Source: [Clostridium] aerotolerans DSM 5434 (GTDB lineage: Bacteria > Bacillota > Clostridia > Lachnospirales > Lachnospiraceae). From it: a stretch of 64,000 nucleotides of DNA. The position numbers and the translations under genes were made by a program. The DNA is taken from positions 62,001 through 126,000 of the forward strand of contig NZ_JHWJ01000014.1 in NCBI RefSeq assembly GCF_000687555.1, read 5' to 3'. Positions 62,564-64,000 of this stretch are shown one piece after another. The number at the start of each line of letters is the position of its first letter. Position 1 is the first letter of the stretch. A model generated the notes under the pieces. That model was not told the origin of the DNA. It made no database searches and saw nothing but the letters and a program-made list of their open reading frames with translations.

Positions 62564-63058
62564 TCATGAATCCTTTTCTATCATAAGCTCCATTACCTTT
62601 GCCTCTCTGGCTGCCCAGGGACATTCTTTCTTTCCTATGATACGGTTATTATTTTCGAAAGCCTCTTTTAACGGAATCCAGACAATCTGATAATTATATT
62701 CCTTCTCATATTCATCTAAGTTTCTTTCCCCGGCTTCCTCTCTTATTTCACATACATAGTAGTGGGAATCCATCTCAAGGATTGAATTCCCTTCTCCCTT
62801 TCTCCGTTCCAATACCTGGCCATATTTACTTATGGACTCTTTGATTACCTGGTAGCCAGTCTCTTCTTTTACTTCCCGGATCAGGGTTTCTTCTAAAGAT
62901 TCTCCATCTTCCATTCCACCGCCTGGAAATTTATAATCACCGTACCTGCTGAAAATCAGAAGATAGTTTTCTCCTCGTCTTATAATCCCTCTTGCTGCGG
63001 TTCTCCTAGATACGGTATCACCTGGTTCATAGTTTTTAAGGTCTATGATCAGCTCCAT
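62564..63058 (-). CDS. Nudix hydrolase
   Basis: This 164-residue protein has a complete Nudix box, GGGMEDGESLEETLIREVKE followed by ETGY, at about 46-69 (G-x5-E-x7-REUxEExGU). Such enzymes cleave nucleoside diphosphate-linked compounds. AGGAGG precedes the ATG. It lies between the leuA terminator and glf and appears to be a separate unit. Substrate cannot be told; both nucleotide-pool cleanup and nucleotide-sugar turnover are possible. Confidence 0.92.
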   Translation of the reverse strand: MELIIDLKNYEPGDTVSRRTAARGIIRRGENYLLIFSRYGDYKFPGGGMEDGESLEETLIREVKEETGYQVIKESISKYGQVLERRKGEGNSILEMDSHYYVCEIREEAGERNLDEYEKEYNYQIVWIPLKEAFENNNRIIGKKECPWAAREAKVMELMIEKDS

Positions 63059-63096
63059 TTATTTTTCCTCCTATAAATATTTCGTTACATTGCAAA

Positions 63097-63130
63097 AAGA
63101 CGGGGCCGCGTCTTAAGCTGGCCCCGTCTT
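63097..63130 (-). terminator. Terminator of leuA
   Basis: AAGACGGGGCC (63097-63107) and GGCCCCGTCTT (63120-63130) are exact reverse complements around 12 bases. On the minus strand a T-run follows. It starts five bases after the leuA stop. Confidence 0.95.
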
Positions 63131-63134
63131 TCTA

Positions 63135-64000
63135 TTAATAGAATAACCGGTTTACTGCACTGAAAATGCCTCGGATAGAGGATCTGGTAATGTTGGAACT
63201 GATTCCTACGCCGTAAGTCGTCTTTCCGGAGCGCACATCCAGCAAGTGGATATAGGAAGCAGCCTTTGCGCCGGAACCGGAAGCAAGAGCGTGCTCGTTG
63301 TAATCAAGTACACGGATTTCAATATCAAGCTCTTTCTCAAGGCCTTTTTGAACCGCATCGATAGGACCGTTACCGACTCCCTCGAATACCTTTTCTACGC
63401 CGTGATCCATGTAGCGGACTCTTGCGAAGGTGGAGAATTCCACATCCTCCTCTGCCTCTGTGATCTGGGCCTTAAGGAAGTGAATGGGTTCTTTTCTATC
63501 CACGTAGTTGCTGTTAAACTCATCAAGAATCTGCTCTGGAGCCACCTCACCCTGCTTTTCGGAAATAGCCTGAATGACATCGGCAAATTCCTTGTGCATA
63601 CCTTTTGGAAGCTTGAAGCCATAGAAGGTGTCCATAACAAAGGCCACGCCACCCTTTCCGGACTGGCTGTTGATGCGGACCACAGGCTCATACTGTCTTC
63701 CGATATCGGCAGGATCGATGGGCAGATAAGGAACCTCCCAGTAAGCATTTTCTCTTTCCCGCATGGCCTGCATGCCTTTGTTGATGGCATCCTGATGGGA
63801 ACCGGAAAATGCGGTGAAAACGAGCTTTCCTGCGTATGGGTGTCTTGGCGCTACCTCCATCTTGGTGCAACGCTCGTATACCTCGGAAATCTCACGGATA
63901 TTTTCAAGATGAAGTTCCGGATTGATTCCCTGGGAGAATAAATTATAAGCTACCGTTAATATATCAAGATTTCCGGTTCTCTCTCCATTGCCAAACAGTG
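63135..64000 (-). CDS. leuA: 2-Isopropylmalate synthase, C-terminal part
   Basis: The frame stays open to the window edge; the visible part is about 287 codons. It includes the family motif GNGERTGNLDILT near the edge, then HPYAGKLVFTAFSGSHQDAI. The C-terminal regulatory domain follows (FSTFARVRYMDHGVEKVFEG; GNGPIDAVQKGLEKEL; a final KTTYGVGISSNITRSS stretch), which binds leucine for feedback control. LeuA joins acetyl-CoA to 2-oxoisovalerate in leucine synthesis. The form looks like the longer LeuA type. The start lies outside the window. An internal ATG at 63860 is not the start. Confidence 0.95.
   Translation of the reverse strand, partial: LFGNGERTGNLDILTVAYNLFSQGINPELHLENIREISEVYERCTKMEVAPRHPYAGKLVFTAFSGSHQDAINKGMQAMRERENAYWEVPYLPIDPADIGRQYEPVVRINSQSGKGGVAFVMDTFYGFKLPKGMHKEFADVIQAISEKQGEVAPEQILDEFNSNYVDRKEPIHFLKAQITEAEEDVEFSTFARVRYMDHGVEKVFEGVGNGPIDAVQKGLEKELDIEIRVLDYNEHALASGSGAKAASYIHLLDVRSGKTTYGVGISSNITRSSIRGIFSAVNRLFY

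Noticed and set aside
63135-63860. leuA as a short 241-residue gene
   Set aside because: The frame continues upstream through GNGERTGN to the window edge, so the gene is truncated by the window, not short.

Overview
The window comes from a low-GC, Gram-positive, strictly anaerobic Clostridia member, most likely a Lachnospiraceae (Lacrimispora-like; inference from protein style, not from a marker gene). Evidence: strong GGAGG ribosome binding sites, occasional TTG/GTG starts, choline-type cell-wall-binding repeats, a glycyl radical enzyme, and a LytS/YesN-type sugar sensor. Nearly everything builds, exports or binds surface glycan. No rRNA, tRNA, CRISPR array or intact insertion sequence was seen.

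Region 1 (1-9.97 kb, minus strand, visibly more AT-rich than the rest): a Wzx/Wzy-type polysaccharide locus with O-antigen-type polymerase, flippase, initiating sugar phosphotransferase and the start of a GT2 glycosyltransferase. Inside it sits a small-molecule pathway: a short glycyl radical enzyme with its activase, an HpcH/HpaI aldolase, a fold-III PLP decarboxylase and a class IV aminotransferase. This is the best candidate for an undescribed system. Region 2 (about 10.93-12.77 kb): a decayed group II intron with a broken reverse transcriptase (YADD changed to YANN), abutting the terminator hairpin of the next gene.

Region 3 (12.8-20.7 kb): a choline module. Three choline-binding-repeat proteins (one a GH25 lysozyme) surround a fusion of winged helix, LicC-like cytidylyltransferase and LicA-like choline kinase. 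A type I toxin-antitoxin locus (27-residue holin-like toxin with a divergent antisense promoter) closes the region. Region 4 (20.75-34.9 kb, minus): an ABC-exported polysaccharide locus: RfbC, Wzm, Wzt with C-terminal glycan-binding domain, methyltransferase, a 1037-residue kinase-like/coiled-coil/GT2/GT4 protein, the four-enzyme GDP-D-glycero-D-manno-heptose pathway, and a GtrB-like transferase with two polytopic membrane proteins. The methyltransferase and kinase-coiled-coil pair resembles a split WbdD chain-length terminator.

Region 5 (35-45.6 kb): a further choline-binding protein, then a sugar uptake operon (ChvE-like binding protein, ATPase, permease) preceded by a XylF-like lipoprotein and a binding protein/LytS-type kinase/AraC-type regulator triad. 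Region 6 (45.8-62.5 kb): a DUF1963-like protein, a small membrane protein, two flippases, several GT2 and one GT8 glycosyltransferase, DUF2142 and DUF2304 proteins, a DegT aminotransferase coupled to an ATP-grasp enzyme, UDP-galactopyranose mutase, and a plus-strand L,D-transpeptidase. Four operons here share a TTTACA-17-TAnAAT promoter style. The right edge holds a Nudix hydrolase and the 3' part of leuA.
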